From Ancylobacter polymorphus (lineage in GTDB: Bacteria > Pseudomonadota > Alphaproteobacteria > Rhizobiales > Xanthobacteraceae): a stretch of 64,000 bases of DNA. A program made the position numbers and the translations under genes. Positions 8,054-16,740 of the stretch are shown here, in pieces (the first letter of the stretch is position 1; each line of letters opens with the position of its first letter). The notes below the pieces were generated by a model that worked only from the letters and a program-made list of their open reading frames with translations, was not told where the DNA came from and did no database searches. The stretch covers positions 434,001 to 498,000 of the forward strand of contig NZ_CP083239.1 in the NCBI RefSeq assembly GCF_022836935.1, written 5' to 3'.

Positions 8054-9328
8054 GTGAACAGCGCGGTCAAAAACGTGCCCTCAGCCTCCCCCCCGAACGA
8101 CATCGTCATCATCGGCGCCGGCATTGTCGGACTTTCCGCCGCGTTCCATCTTCTGGCCGAGGGGCACCGGGTGCGTCTGGTCGAGCGCGGGGGCGTGGCG
8201 GAAGGGGCGAGCTATGGCAATGCCGGGGCTCTCGCCTTCACCGACATTCTCCCCCTCGCCTCGCCCGGCATGCTGCGCAAGGCGCCGAAATGGCTGCTCG
8301 ACCCGCTCGGGCCGCTGACCATTCCCCCGCGCTACCTCGTGCCGATCACCCCGTGGCTGATCCGCTTCTGGCGCGCCAGCCTGCCGGACCGCTACCAGGC
8401 CTCGATAACGGCGCAGGGCAACCTCATGCGCTTTGCCGCCACCGCCATGCAGGCGCTGGTGAACCAGGCCGGCCTTGCCGAGCATCTGCGTGCCGACGGC
8501 AATCTCCAGCTCTATGAGAGCGAGGCCGAGCTTGCCGCGGCGATGCCGGGCTGGGAGGCGCGGGCGCGCGAGGGCATCGCCTTCGAGCATGTGCGCGGCG
8601 CGCGGCTGGCGGAACTCCAGCCCGGCCTGTCGCCGCGCTTCACGGTCGGCACCTTCACCCCGCACTGGCAGACGGTGAGCGACCCCTATCATTTCGCGCT
8701 CGCTCTGTTCCGCACGGTGATGGCCCGCGGCGCCGGGCTCGTGCATGGCGAGGTGGTCGGCGTCACGGCGGACGCGAATGGCGTCGAGCTGCGCCTCGCC
8801 GACGGCAAGCGGCTCAGGGCCGGCCGGGTGGTGATCGCGGGCGGCGCGTGGTCGCGCCCGCTGGCGAAGTCGCTCGGCGATTCCGTGCCGCTGGAGACCG
8901 AACGCGGCTACAACACCACACTGCCCCCCGGCGCCTTCGACCTGCGGCGCCAGCTCACCTTTGGCGGCCACGGCTTCGTGGTGACGCCGCTGTCCACCGG
9001 CATCCGCGTCGGCGGCGCGGTGGAACTGGGCGGGCTGAAGGCGCCGCCGAATTTCAAGCGCTCCGAGGCGATGCTGACCAAGGCGGCGCGCTTCCTGCCG
9101 GGCCTGCGCACCGAGGGCGGCAAGCAATGGATGGGCTTCCGCCCCTCGCTGCCGGATTCGCTGCCCGTGATCGGCCCCGCCACCGCCTCGCCGCGCGTGC
9201 TCTATGCCTTCGGCCACGGCCATCTCGGCCTGACCCAGAGCGCGGCGACGGGTAAGCTGGTGGCCGATCTTGCCGCCGGGCGCCGGCCCTCCATCCCGCT
9301 CGACCCTTTCCGCCCCGACCGTTTCTGA
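8054..9328 (+). CDS. DadA-like FAD-dependent oxidoreductase, probable D-hydroxyproline dehydrogenase
   Basis: 424 residues. An N-terminal FAD-binding Rossmann motif (IVIIGAGIVGLSAAFHL, about residues 17-33) is followed by the DAO-fold body. The C-terminal GHGHLGLTQSAATGKLVADL is typical of DadA/GlyA-type amino-acid oxidases. GTG 8054 is the start, since an ATG two bases earlier is closed at once. In the trans-4-hydroxyproline pathway such an enzyme oxidises cis-4-hydroxy-D-proline, made by the epimerase encoded 12 bp downstream, to 1-pyrroline-4-hydroxy-2-carboxylate. Probably membrane-associated and feeding the electron-transport chain rather than an oxygen-using oxidase, but this is not shown by the sequence. 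Confidence 0.85.
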   Translation: MNSAVKNVPSASPPNDIVIIGAGIVGLSAAFHLLAEGHRVRLVERGGVAEGASYGNAGALAFTDILPLASPGMLRKAPKWLLDPLGPLTIPPRYLVPITPWLIRFWRASLPDRYQASITAQGNLMRFAATAMQALVNQAGLAEHLRADGNLQLYESEAELAAAMPGWEARAREGIAFEHVRGARLAELQPGLSPRFTVGTFTPHWQTVSDPYHFALALFRTVMARGAGLVHGEVVGVTADANGVELRLADGKRLRAGRVVIAGGAWSRPLAKSLGDSVPLETERGYNTTLPPGAFDLRRQLTFGGHGFVVTPLSTGIRVGGAVELGGLKAPPNFKRSEAMLTKAARFLPGLRTEGGKQWMGFRPSLPDSLPVIGPATASPRVLYAFGHGHLGLTQSAATGKLVADLAAGRRPSIPLDPFRPDRF

Positions 9329-9340
9329 CGAGTAGAACCC

Positions 9341-10342
9341 ATGGCGCGACACAGCTTCTTCTGCATAGACGGCCACACCTGCGGCAACCCCGTGCGGCTG
9401 GTGGCCGGCGGCGGGCCGAACCTCGTCGGCGAGACCATGATCGAGAAGCGCGCCCATTTCCTGCGCGAGTTCGACTGGATCCGCACCGGGCTGATGTTCG
9501 AGCCGCGCGGCCACGACATGATGTCCGGCTCGATCCTCTACCCGCCGACGCGGTCGGATTGCGACGTCGCCATCCTGTTCATCGAGACCTCCGGCTGCCT
9601 GCCCATGTGCGGCCACGGCACCATCGGCACGGTGACGATGGCGATCGAGCACGGGCTGGTAACGCCGAAGACGCCGGGCGTGCTGATGCTCGACACCCCC
9701 GCCGGCGTGGTGAAGGCGGAATACAAACAGGTCGGGCAATATGTGGAAGAAGTGCGCATCACCAATGTGCCGGCCTTCCTCTATGCGCGCGGGCTCACCG
9801 CCGAATGCCCCGGCCTTGGCGAGGTGACGGTGGATGTCGCCTATGGCGGCAATTTCTACGCCATTGTCGAGCCGCAGGACGCCTTCCGCGACATGGCGGA
9901 CTTCACCGCCGGCGAACTGGTGGGCATGAGCCCGGCACTGCGCCGCGCGCTGAACGAGAAATATGAATTCGTGCACCCGGAAAAGCCGGAGATTCGCGGC
10001 CTGTCGCACATTCTCTGGACCGGCGTCGCCCGCCACCCGGAGGCGCATGCGCGCAACGCGGTGTTCTATGGCGACAAGGCGATCGACCGCTCGCCCTGCG
10101 GCACCGGCACCTCGTCCCGCATGGCGCATCTCGCCGCGCTCGGCCAGCTGAAGGTAGGCGATGATTTCGTGCATGAGAGCATCATCGGCTCGCTGTTCAA
10201 GGGCCGGGTCGAGGCGGCGGTGAAGGTGGGCGAGCGCGACGCGATCATCCCCTCCATCGGCGGCTGGGCGCGCATGACCGGCTACAACACCATTTTCATC
10301 GACGACCGCGACCCCTTCGCGCACGGCTTCGTGGTGGTGTGA
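9341..10342 (+). CDS. 4-hydroxyproline 2-epimerase (proline racemase family)
   Basis: The 333-residue protein has both catalytic cysteines of the proline racemase family: C90 in LPMCGHGTIG and C253 in DRSPCGTGTSSRMA. The pair removes and returns the alpha proton on opposite faces, turning trans-4-hydroxy-L-proline into cis-4-hydroxy-D-proline. The CC signature excludes the dehydratase branch, which has Thr at the second place. Neighbouring oxidase and DapA-family genes supply the next two steps. Proline racemase is the alternative activity but is less likely in this context. Confidence 0.87.
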   Translation: MARHSFFCIDGHTCGNPVRLVAGGGPNLVGETMIEKRAHFLREFDWIRTGLMFEPRGHDMMSGSILYPPTRSDCDVAILFIETSGCLPMCGHGTIGTVTMAIEHGLVTPKTPGVLMLDTPAGVVKAEYKQVGQYVEEVRITNVPAFLYARGLTAECPGLGEVTVDVAYGGNFYAIVEPQDAFRDMADFTAGELVGMSPALRRALNEKYEFVHPEKPEIRGLSHILWTGVARHPEAHARNAVFYGDKAIDRSPCGTGTSSRMAHLAALGQLKVGDDFVHESIIGSLFKGRVEAAVKVGERDAIIPSIGGWARMTGYNTIFIDDRDPFAHGFVVV

Positions 10343-10359
10343 ACAACGCCGGGCGCACC

Positions 10360-10467
10360 GTCATCCTGAGGTGCTCGGGCTTCGCCCGAGCCTCGAAGGA
10401 GGCTCACGCAGGGCGCCATCTGTTTCAACATCCTTCGAGGCTCGCTGCGCTCGCACCTCAGGATGAC
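10360..10467. repeat. Intergenic palindromic repeat GTCATCCTGAGGTGC, copy 1
   Basis: The ends form a perfect 15-bp inverted repeat (GTCATCCTGAGGTGC with GCACCTCAGGATGAC). Inner parts pair again (TCGGGCTTCGCCCGA and CCTTCGAGGCTCG / CGAGCCTCGAAGG). This is the well-known repeat of Bradyrhizobium-like alphaproteobacteria. A second copy with few differences lies at 12857-12965. It sits between the epimerase and enolase-family genes. Confidence 0.85.
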
Positions 10468-10509
10468 GGCTGAACGCGGGCGGCAACGGCAGACAACGGA
10501 AACCACGCC

Positions 10510-11613
10510 ATGAAGATCACCGGCATCAAGGCCTACAAGGTCGGGCTCCCGCTGCGGGAAGGCCGCTACAACTGGTCAAACGGCAATTTCATCGAGGTGT
10601 TCGATTCCACCGTGGTGGCGGTGGAGACCGATGCCGGCATCACCGGCTATGCCGAATGCTGCCCGCTCGGCTCGGCGTACCTTCCGGCCTATGCGCATGG
10701 CGTGCGCGCCGGGCTGGAGGAAATCGGCCCGAAGGTGATCGGCCTCGACCCCACCGACCTCAACGTGCTGAACCGGCATATGGACGCGGTGCTGCGCGGC
10801 CACCCCTATGTGAAGGCGCCGATCGACATCGCCTGCTGGGACATTCTCGGCAAGGTGGCGGGCCTGCCGGTCTACAAGCTGCTGGGCGGCGCGGCGCAGG
10901 AAAAGGTCGCGCTCTACCGCGCCATCTCGCAGGAAGCGCCTGACGTGATGGCGAAGAAAATCGCCGGCTACAAGGCCGAGGGCTACACCAAGTTCCAGCT
11001 GAAGGTCGGCGGCGATGCCGACCAGGACATCGACCGCATCCGCGCCACGCGCGACATTCTTGACGCCTCGGACATTCTCGTCGCCGACGCCAATACCGGC
11101 TGGACCCGGGCCGAAGCGGCGCGCATCTGCGCGGAAGTGGCCGACCTCGATGTCTATATCGAGCAGCCCTGCCCGACCTATGAGGAATGCCTCTCGGTGC
11201 GTGCCCGCACCGCGCGGCCCTTCGTGCTCGACGAGGTGATCGACGGCGTCGGCACGCTGATGAAGGGGCTGGCGGATGACGCGATGGACATCATCAACCT
11301 CAAGATCTCCAAGGTCGGCGGGCTGACCAAGGCGCGGCTGATGCGCGACATCTGCGTCGCCTCCGGCACGCCGATGACCATCGAGGACACCTGGGGCGGC
11401 GACATCGTCACCGCCACCATCGCCCATCTCGCCCGCTCGACGCCGGAGGAGTTCACCTTCTCCGCTACCGACTTCAACAGCTATGGCACGGTGGACATCG
11501 CCAGCGGCGCGCCCAAACGTGTCAACGGCTTCATGACCGCCGCCGACGCGCCGGGGCTGGGCATCACCCCGCTGTTCGACGTGCTCGGCGACCCCGTGGT
11601 GGTAATCGGCTGA
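10510..11613 (+). CDS. Enolase-superfamily enzyme, probable cis-3-hydroxy-L-proline dehydratase
   Basis: The 367-residue protein has the mandelate racemase/muconate lactonizing enzyme layout: a capping domain (1-125), then a barrel with KFQLKVGG, metal-ligand carboxylates in [15 protein letters not shown] and FVLDEVIDG, and the second-face base in NLKISKVGG. In hydroxyproline clusters, members of this group dehydrate cis-3-hydroxy-L-proline to 1-pyrroline-2-carboxylate, or act as 2-epimerases on hydroxyproline betaine. The proline-racemase-family neighbours on both sides favour the first. The product would be the substrate of the reductase at 16737. Specificity needs an assay; superfamily membership is secure. 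Confidence 0.75.
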   Translation: MKITGIKAYKVGLPLREGRYNWSNGNFIEVFDSTVVAVETDAGITGYAECCPLGSAYLPAYAHGVRAGLEEIGPKVIGLDPTDLNVLNRHMDAVLRGHPYVKAPIDIACWDILGKVAGLPVYKLLGGAAQEKVALYRAISQEAPDVMAKKIAGYKAEGYTKFQLKVGGDADQDIDRIRATRDILDASDILVADANTGWTRAEAARICAEVADLDVYIEQPCPTYEECLSVRARTARPFVLDEVIDGVGTLMKGLADDAMDIINLKISKVGGLTKARLMRDICVASGTPMTIEDTWGGDIVTATIAHLARSTPEEFTFSATDFNSYGTVDIASGAPKRVNGFMTAADAPGLGITPLFDVLGDPVVVIG

Positions 11614-11622
11614 GGACTTTCA

Positions 11623-11735
11623 CTCCCTCTCCCCGTCGGGGAGAGGATCGGGGTGAGGGGTCTTCGACACGCCGCAATGGCAGCCCCCCTCACCGACCCG
11701 CTTCGCGGGCCACCTCTCCCCGTCGGGGAGAGGGT
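11623..11735. repeat. Intergenic repeat with two CTCTCCCCGTCGGGGAGAG hairpins
   Basis: Two copies of the perfect palindrome ctctccccgtcggggagag flank a middle that includes ggtgagggg and cccctcacc, which can pair with each other. The whole block is therefore a nested hairpin. The type is widespread in alphaproteobacterial intergenic regions. It fills the gap before the second racemase-family gene. Confidence 0.75.
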
Positions 11736-11764
11736 CAAGGCGCCGCACGTAAACGCGAGGCCCC

Positions 11765-12802
11765 ATGCGTAGCTCCAAGATCATCCACATCGTCGGCTGC
11801 CATGCCGAGGGCGAGGTCGGCGACGTGATCGTCGGCGGCGTGGCGCCGCCGCCGGGCGACAGCGTGTGGGCGCAGTCGCGCTTCCTCGCCTCCGACAACA
11901 CGCTGCGCAATTTCGTGCTGCAGGAACCGCGCGGCGGGGTGTTCCGCCATGTGAACCTCTTGGTGCCGCCGAAGGACCCGAAGGCGGCGGCGGCGTTCAT
12001 CATCATGGAGCCGGAAGACACGCCGCCCATGTCCGGCTCCAACTCCATCTGCGTCTCCACCGTGCTGCTCGACACCGGCCTCGTGCCGATGACCGAGCCG
12101 GAGACCCATATGGTGCTGGAGGCGCCGGGCGGGCTGATCGAGGTCACGGCCTATTGCCGCCATGGCAAGGCCGAGCGGATCAAGGTGCGCAACCACCCCT
12201 CCTTCGCTGACAAGCTGGACGCGCAGCTGGAAGTGGAGGGGCTCGGCACGCTCACCGTCGACACCGCCTATGGCGGCGACAGCTTCGTCATTCTCGACGC
12301 CCACGCGCTCGGCTTTTCGATCCGCCCGGACGAGGCGAAGGACCTCGCCGAGACGGGCATGCGCATCGTCAAGGCGGCGAACCGCCAGCTCGGCTTCAAA
12401 CACCCTGAGAATGCCGACTGGAACCACATTTCCTTCTGCCAGTTCGCCGCGCCCGTGATGGAGGTGGACGGCGTGAAGACCGGCGCCAATGCGGTGGCCA
12501 TCCGCCCCGGCAAGATCGACCGTTCGCCCACCGGCACCGGCTGCTCCGCCCGCATGGCCGTGCTGCACGCCAAGGGCCAGCTGAAAGTGGGCGAGACCTT
12601 CATCGGCCGCTCGATCATCGATTCCCGCTTCGAGTGCCGGATCGAGGGCGAAACGACGCTCGGCGGGCGACCGGCGATCCTGCCCTCGATCATGGGCCGG
12701 GCCTGGGTGACGCACACCGCGCAGCTGATGGTCGACCCGGAAGACCCATGGCCGACCGGCTACCGGCTCTCCGATACGTGGCCGGTTTGGAAGCAGGACT
12801 GA
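11765..12802 (+). CDS. Proline racemase-family protein with Ser90/Thr256, probable trans-3-hydroxy-L-proline dehydratase
   Basis: 345 residues of the proline racemase fold. The position of the first catalytic cysteine is Ser (S90 in [11 protein letters not shown]) and that of the second is Thr (T256 in [13 protein letters not shown]). In the family, a Thr at the second place marks trans-3-hydroxy-L-proline dehydratases, which use one base plus water elimination and do not racemise. Those usually keep the first Cys, so the Ser here is a further change. A 1-pyrroline-2-carboxylate reductase gene in the same cluster (16737) fits dehydratase activity. The family is certain and the substrate is inferred. 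Confidence 0.78.
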   Translation: MRSSKIIHIVGCHAEGEVGDVIVGGVAPPPGDSVWAQSRFLASDNTLRNFVLQEPRGGVFRHVNLLVPPKDPKAAAAFIIMEPEDTPPMSGSNSICVSTVLLDTGLVPMTEPETHMVLEAPGGLIEVTAYCRHGKAERIKVRNHPSFADKLDAQLEVEGLGTLTVDTAYGGDSFVILDAHALGFSIRPDEAKDLAETGMRIVKAANRQLGFKHPENADWNHISFCQFAAPVMEVDGVKTGANAVAIRPGKIDRSPTGTGCSARMAVLHAKGQLKVGETFIGRSIIDSRFECRIEGETTLGGRPAILPSIMGRAWVTHTAQLMVDPEDPWPTGYRLSDTWPVWKQD

Positions 12803-12856
12803 GGTTCGCGTTCCGGCCGGTGCGGAAGCGGGACGGACGGGGCTTGAATCCGCGCC

Positions 12857-12965
12857 GTCATCCTGAGGTGCTCGGGCATCGCCCGAGCCTCGAAGGAGGC
12901 TCGCGCAGGGCGCCCTCGGCTTCAGCATCCTTCGAGGCTCGCTATCGCTCGCGCCTCAGGATGAC
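12857..12965. repeat. Intergenic palindromic repeat GTCATCCTGAGGTGC, copy 2
   Basis: Second copy of the 10360-10467 element. It keeps the GTCATCCTGAGG/CCTCAGGATGAC ends, the TCGGGC-GCCCGA inner stem and the CCTTCGAGGCTCGC arm. The loop sequences differ, as expected for stem-conserved repeats. It lies just before the terminator at 12983. Confidence 0.85.
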
Positions 12966-12982
12966 GTTGTGAGCCACCAAAA

Positions 12983-13010
12983 AAAGAGGCGCCCCGCGAG
13001 GCGCCTCTTT
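12983..13010. terminator. Strong bidirectional intrinsic terminator
   Basis: A perfect 11-bp stem AAAGAGGCGCC / GGCGCCTCTTT with a 6-base loop has A-runs on the left and T-rich sequence on the right. It therefore works in both directions between the convergent racemase-family gene (plus) and TRAP operon (minus). Confidence 0.9.
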
Positions 13011-13031
13011 CATTTCAAGCGGCAAGCGCTC

Positions 13032-14021
13032 TCAGCCCAGCGTCGCGCCGATCTTGCGCAGCTCGGGCAGGATCGGCGCCTTGGGCGTCCAGATCTTGTC
13101 GTATTCGGCGATGATCGGCGCCGCGTCGGCGGTCGGCGGCACGACGATCTTGATGCCGGTGCCCTCGAAATCCTTGAGGAGCTTCGGCGCATTGGTCACG
13201 GTCTGGTCGACCTGCACCGCCAGCGCTTCCTTGGTCGCGGCGGTGATCAGCGCGCGGTCCTCGGTGGACAGCGTCTGCCACGCCTTGCCGGAGGCCAACG
13301 CGATGAAGGGCATGAACACCGCGTCCATCCGCATCAGCACCTTCGACACCTTGTCGAAACGCTGATTCCACGAGAAATCGAGATCGGCCTCCAGCCCGTC
13401 CACCTGGCCATTGGCCATGGCGTCATAGACCTGCGGCGTCGGGATCGGGGTCGGGGCGGCGCCGAGCAGCGAGTAGAAATCGCGGAAGGCCGGCGTCGTG
13501 TTGATGCGCAGCTTCATGCCGTTGAGCCCGGCAATGCCGTCGATCTCCTTGGCCGAGAACACCACGCGGATCGAGGTGATGCCCCAGCCGAGGCCGAGCG
13601 TGCCGGTTTCCTTCGGCAGCGGCTCCAGCATCTGCATGGCGATGGGCTGGCGAACCAGCTTGGCGGCGGCCTCGGTGGAACGGATCACGTAAGGCGCGAG
13701 GATGGCGGCGACGTTCGGCACCCGGTTGCCGACTTCGGCCGCCTGCAGGAAGGCCATGTCGAGTGCGCCGGTCTGCAGCTGCTGCATCATCGCGCCCTCA
13801 TTGCCGAGCTGGCCGGCATGGAACACGGTCATGGTGAGCTTGCCGCCGGTCTTTTCCTTCAGCACCTCGGCGACCTTCAGCGCGGCGTTGTTCCAGGGGT
13901 GGCCGGGCGGGGTGATGATGCCGAGGCGCAGATCGCGCGCCTGGGCGCGCAGCACGCCGGGGGCGGCGAGCGGCAGGGTGGCGCCGGCAGCGGCGGCGAG
14001 CAGGGTACGGCGGGTGATCAT
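13032..14021 (-). CDS. dctP: TRAP transporter substrate-binding protein (DctP family)
   Basis: 329 residues. A twin-arginine-like leader (MITRRTLLAAAAGATLPLAA) is followed by the DctP fold: LRLGIITPPGHPWNNAALKVAE, FHAGQLGNEGAMMQQLQTGALDMAF and the later GMKLRINTTPAFRDFYSLLG carboxylate-binding region. It is the last gene of a dctQ-dctM-dctP operon. TRAP binding proteins deliver organic acids or small zwitterions to a sodium-driven QM permease. Here the ligand is probably a hydroxyproline or related compound, from the neighbouring racemase, dehydratase and reductase genes. Terminated by the hairpin at 12983-13010. Confidence 0.9.
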   Translation of the reverse strand: MITRRTLLAAAAGATLPLAAPGVLRAQARDLRLGIITPPGHPWNNAALKVAEVLKEKTGGKLTMTVFHAGQLGNEGAMMQQLQTGALDMAFLQAAEVGNRVPNVAAILAPYVIRSTEAAAKLVRQPIAMQMLEPLPKETGTLGLGWGITSIRVVFSAKEIDGIAGLNGMKLRINTTPAFRDFYSLLGAAPTPIPTPQVYDAMANGQVDGLEADLDFSWNQRFDKVSKVLMRMDAVFMPFIALASGKAWQTLSTEDRALITAATKEALAVQVDQTVTNAPKLLKDFEGTGIKIVVPPTADAAPIIAEYDKIWTPKAPILPELRKIGATLG

Positions 14022-14048
14022 CGGGGCGGTCCTTTCGGCTGGAAGGGT

Positions 14049-15314
14049 TCAGCGGATGAGGGCGGTGGAGAGGCCGGGAAAGATCGAGAGCAGCACCAGC
14101 AGCAGGCAGGCGGCGAAGAAGAACGGCAGGGTGACGAGAAACATCTTGCCGGGTTTCGCTCCCGTCACCGCCGCCGCCACGAAGAAGCACAGGCCCACCG
14201 GCGGGGAGAGGAAGCCGAGCACGAGGTTGACCACCGCCACCACGCCGAACTGCACGGGGTCGATGTGATAGACCTCGGTGGCGATCGGCAGCAGGATCGG
14301 CACCGTCATGATCAGCCCCGGCGCGCCGTCGATCACCGTGCCGATGACCAGCAGGATGACGTTGACCAGCAGCATGAAGCTGACCGGGCCGGTGGCGATG
14401 GACTGAATCCACAGCGCCACTTCCTGCGGCACCTTGGCGAAGACCAGTACCCAGGACAGCACACCGGCCGCCGCCACAAGAAACAGCACGATGCCGGAAT
14501 AGACGCCCGCCCGCACCAGCATGCGCGGCAGCTGCGACAGCGACAGCTCACGGGTCCAGAACCGACCCACCAGCACGGAGGCCAGGGCGCCGACGGCGGC
14601 GGATTCGGTGGGGTTGGCGAGGCCGGTGAGGATGGAGCCGACGATGACGATGGGGATCAGCAGCGTCGGCGCGCAGGCCACCACGGTGGCGACGCGCTCG
14701 CGCAGGGTGAAGCTCTCGCCGCGCGGGTAATTGTAGACATAGCCCATGACGGCGATGACGACGCAGAACATCGCGGTGAGCACGATGCCGGGGATCAGCC
14801 CGGCCACCAGCATGGTGCCGACCGGCACCTGCGCCAGCACGGAATACATCACGAACATGATCGAGGGCGGAATGATCGGCCCCAGCATGCCGGCATAGGC
14901 GGTGAGGCCGGCGGCGAAGGTCTTGTCGTATCCCTTCGCCTCCATCTCCGGCACCATGATCTGCGCCATGATCGCGACCTGCGCCGTCGCCGAACCGAGG
15001 ATCGAGGAGACGAACATGTTGGCCAGCATGTTCACATAGGCGAGGCCGCCGCGCAGCGAGCCGACAAAGGCCATGGTCATGGAGATGATCTGGCGGGTGA
15101 TGCCGCCGCCATTCATGATCTCGCCGATGAGAATGAACAACGGGATGGCGATCAGCCCGTAATTGTCGACCGAGCCGAACATCTGCATCGGGAAGCTCTG
15201 ATAGAGCACCGGATTGCCCGAGGCCTGGATGAAGACGACACCGGTAAGGCAGATGGCGATGCCGATCGGCACGCCGACCAGCAGGAAGACGAGGAAGGCG
15301 GCGCCGGTGAGCAT
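14049..15314 (-). CDS. dctM: TRAP transporter large permease (DctM family)
   Basis: 421 residues with about 12 hydrophobic segments, starting MLTGAAFLVFLLVGVPIGIAI, the usual opening of DctM. The internal repeat signatures include IPLFILIGEIMNGGGITR, GMLGPIIPPSIMFVMY and the mirrored LGFLSPPVGLCFFVAAAV. It forms the ion-coupled transport core together with the small subunit. Its start overlaps the dctQ stop by one base, which implies translational coupling. Length equals the family norm. Confidence 0.92.
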   Translation of the reverse strand: MLTGAAFLVFLLVGVPIGIAICLTGVVFIQASGNPVLYQSFPMQMFGSVDNYGLIAIPLFILIGEIMNGGGITRQIISMTMAFVGSLRGGLAYVNMLANMFVSSILGSATAQVAIMAQIMVPEMEAKGYDKTFAAGLTAYAGMLGPIIPPSIMFVMYSVLAQVPVGTMLVAGLIPGIVLTAMFCVVIAVMGYVYNYPRGESFTLRERVATVVACAPTLLIPIVIVGSILTGLANPTESAAVGALASVLVGRFWTRELSLSQLPRMLVRAGVYSGIVLFLVAAAGVLSWVLVFAKVPQEVALWIQSIATGPVSFMLLVNVILLVIGTVIDGAPGLIMTVPILLPIATEVYHIDPVQFGVVAVVNLVLGFLSPPVGLCFFVAAAVTGAKPGKMFLVTLPFFFAACLLLVLLSIFPGLSTALIR

Positions 15315-15934
15315 CAGGCGACCTCCTCGGCATTGCTGAGGCCGATACCGCTGCGGTCCGGCGGGCTGGCGAGGCCGATATCCTCAAGGAGGTTGGCCGC
15401 GCTATGGACCATGAGGGTGAGCGCGAAGAGCGGCATCACGAGATAGACCACCCAGCTCGGCCAGTTCAGCGTCTGGGTGCGCTCCGTATAGAGGAAGTTG
15501 AACGTCGCCCCGCCATATTCACGCGCATCGAAGCCGGCCGAGGCGATGCCGACCGGGTCCATCCACAGCCAGCACATCACCGCCAGCGCCACGCCGAAGC
15601 CGAGAATGCAGAGCGTGGCGAGGACCCGCATCGCCTTCACCGCCGAAGGAGGCAGGCGCTCGGTCAGAATGGTCATGGAGAAATCGAGCCGCAGCCGCGA
15701 CATGGCGGAAGCGCCGAGAAAGGTGAGCCAGACGGTGGTGAAGATGGCGGATTCGTCGATCCAGTAGAGCGGGACATGGCTGTAGCGGGTGACGACGTTG
15801 AGCAGGATCAGCCCGGTGAGCAGCGCCATCAGGCTGCCAATGGCGAAGCGCTCCAGGACCAGAAGGGCTTCCGACGCTGCGGTGACGGCACGAAAGGGCC
15901 GACCACCGGCAGCAAAGCCGTTGGTGTGCGTCAT
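15314..15934 (-). CDS. dctQ: TRAP transporter small permease (DctQ family)
   Basis: 206 residues with four hydrophobic segments, including LLVLERFAIGSLMALLTGLILLN-like TM1 and the conserved region around YWIDESAIFTTVWLTFLGAS. ATG 15934 is taken as start because GAGGGGAACGGG lies just upstream; an in-frame start at 15988 would add a non-conserved lead inside the promoter region. First gene of the TRAP operon and divergent to the GntR gene at 16027. Confidence 0.87.
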   Translation of the reverse strand: MTHTNGFAAGGRPFRAVTAASEALLVLERFAIGSLMALLTGLILLNVVTRYSHVPLYWIDESAIFTTVWLTFLGASAMSRLRLDFSMTILTERLPPSAVKAMRVLATLCILGFGVALAVMCWLWMDPVGIASAGFDAREYGGATFNFLYTERTQTLNWPSWVVYLVMPLFALTLMVHSAANLLEDIGLASPPDRSGIGLSNAEEVA

Positions 15935-16026
15935 ATACCCGTTCCCCTCTTTTTTGTGATCGTAGATTTTATAAATTATATCCGTCAATATGTTTGGGTG
16001 ATTATTCGGGGCGCGACCGAAGGTAA
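15935..16026. promoter_or_regulatory. Divergent promoter and operator between TRAP operon and GntR gene
   Basis: On the minus strand TTGACG (about 15987-15992) and TACGAT 18 bp later form a plausible sigma-70 promoter for dctQ. Between and over these elements lies an AT-rich imperfect 18-bp palindrome (15965-15982, GATTTTATAAATTATATC). The site would suit the GntR repressor encoded next door. AT content contrasts sharply with the flanking genes. Confidence 0.5.
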
Positions 16027-16740
16027 ATGAACCCGCTTCTCAAGCACCGGACCCTGTCGGCGGCGATCCTCGATCAGCTGCGCCGCGCCATATTGGACGG
16101 CACCTATCCCGCCGGCGCCCAGCTCCGGCAGGACGCGCTGGCCGCCACCTTCAATGTGAGCCGCATTCCCATTCGCGAGGCGCTGTTCCAGCTCGATGCC
16201 GAGGGGCTGGTGCGGATCGTGCCGCAGAAAGGCGCGATCGTTTCCGAACTCTCGGCCGATGAGATCAACGACGTGTTCGGCCTGCGCATGCTGCTGGAAC
16301 CCCGCCTGCTCGCCCGCTCCATCCCTCATCTCGATGCCGGGGACTTCGCCCGCTTCGAGGACATGCAGCAGCAGATGGTCGCGGCCACCGCGGCGCAGGA
16401 TCTCAGCCGCTGGGGCCAGATGAACGCGGAATTCCACATGGCGCTCTATGGCCATGCCGGCCAGCCGCGCTCCCTTTCCATTGTCCACTCGCTGCTGCAG
16501 TCGAGCGACCGCTACACGCGGGTGCAACTCAGCGACACTGCGGGGTCCGGTATGGCCGGCATGCAGCGCGCATTCGAGGAACATGCCACGCTGATCGACC
16601 TCAGCCGCGCGGGGGAGACGGCGCGCGCCTGCGCCTTCCTCGAAGAACACATCCGCACCGTGCATGACGACCTGCTGCGGGCGCTGGAGCGGGGCGCGCG
16701 GGAAGCGGCCCGTCTCCAGGAAGCAGGAGCCGTTTCATGA
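16027..16740 (+). CDS. GntR-family (FCD type) transcriptional regulator
   Basis: 237 residues. The winged helix lies at about 8-72 (AQLRQDALAATFNVSRIPIREALFQLDAEGLV) and the FCD ligand domain follows (LRMLLEPRLLARSI, QMNAEFHMALYGHAG, FEEHATLIDLS). It is similar in form to the 2993 regulator but clearly a separate paralogue. Transcribed divergently from the TRAP operon and overlapping the reductase gene by 4 bp (ATGA), so it probably controls both. Shine-Dalgarno GAAGG precedes ATG 16027. Confidence 0.88.
   Translation: MNPLLKHRTLSAAILDQLRRAILDGTYPAGAQLRQDALAATFNVSRIPIREALFQLDAEGLVRIVPQKGAIVSELSADEINDVFGLRMLLEPRLLARSIPHLDAGDFARFEDMQQQMVAATAAQDLSRWGQMNAEFHMALYGHAGQPRSLSIVHSLLQSSDRYTRVQLSDTAGSGMAGMQRAFEEHATLIDLSRAGETARACAFLEEHIRTVHDDLLRALERGAREAARLQEAGAVS

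Noticed and set aside
8081..10324. 747-codon minus-strand frame opposite the oxidase and epimerase genes
   Set aside because: Its composition (many R, H, G, E, A) is that of an antisense shadow, while the plus-strand genes have clear catalytic motifs.
10360..12965. CRISPR array from repeated palindromes
   Set aside because: The repeats are single hairpins in separate gaps with no regular spacing or spacers; they are extragenic palindromic repeats.
12969..15446. 825-codon plus-strand frame opposite the TRAP operon
   Set aside because: Low-complexity RHGDQ-rich shadow of dctP and dctM; no conserved motif.
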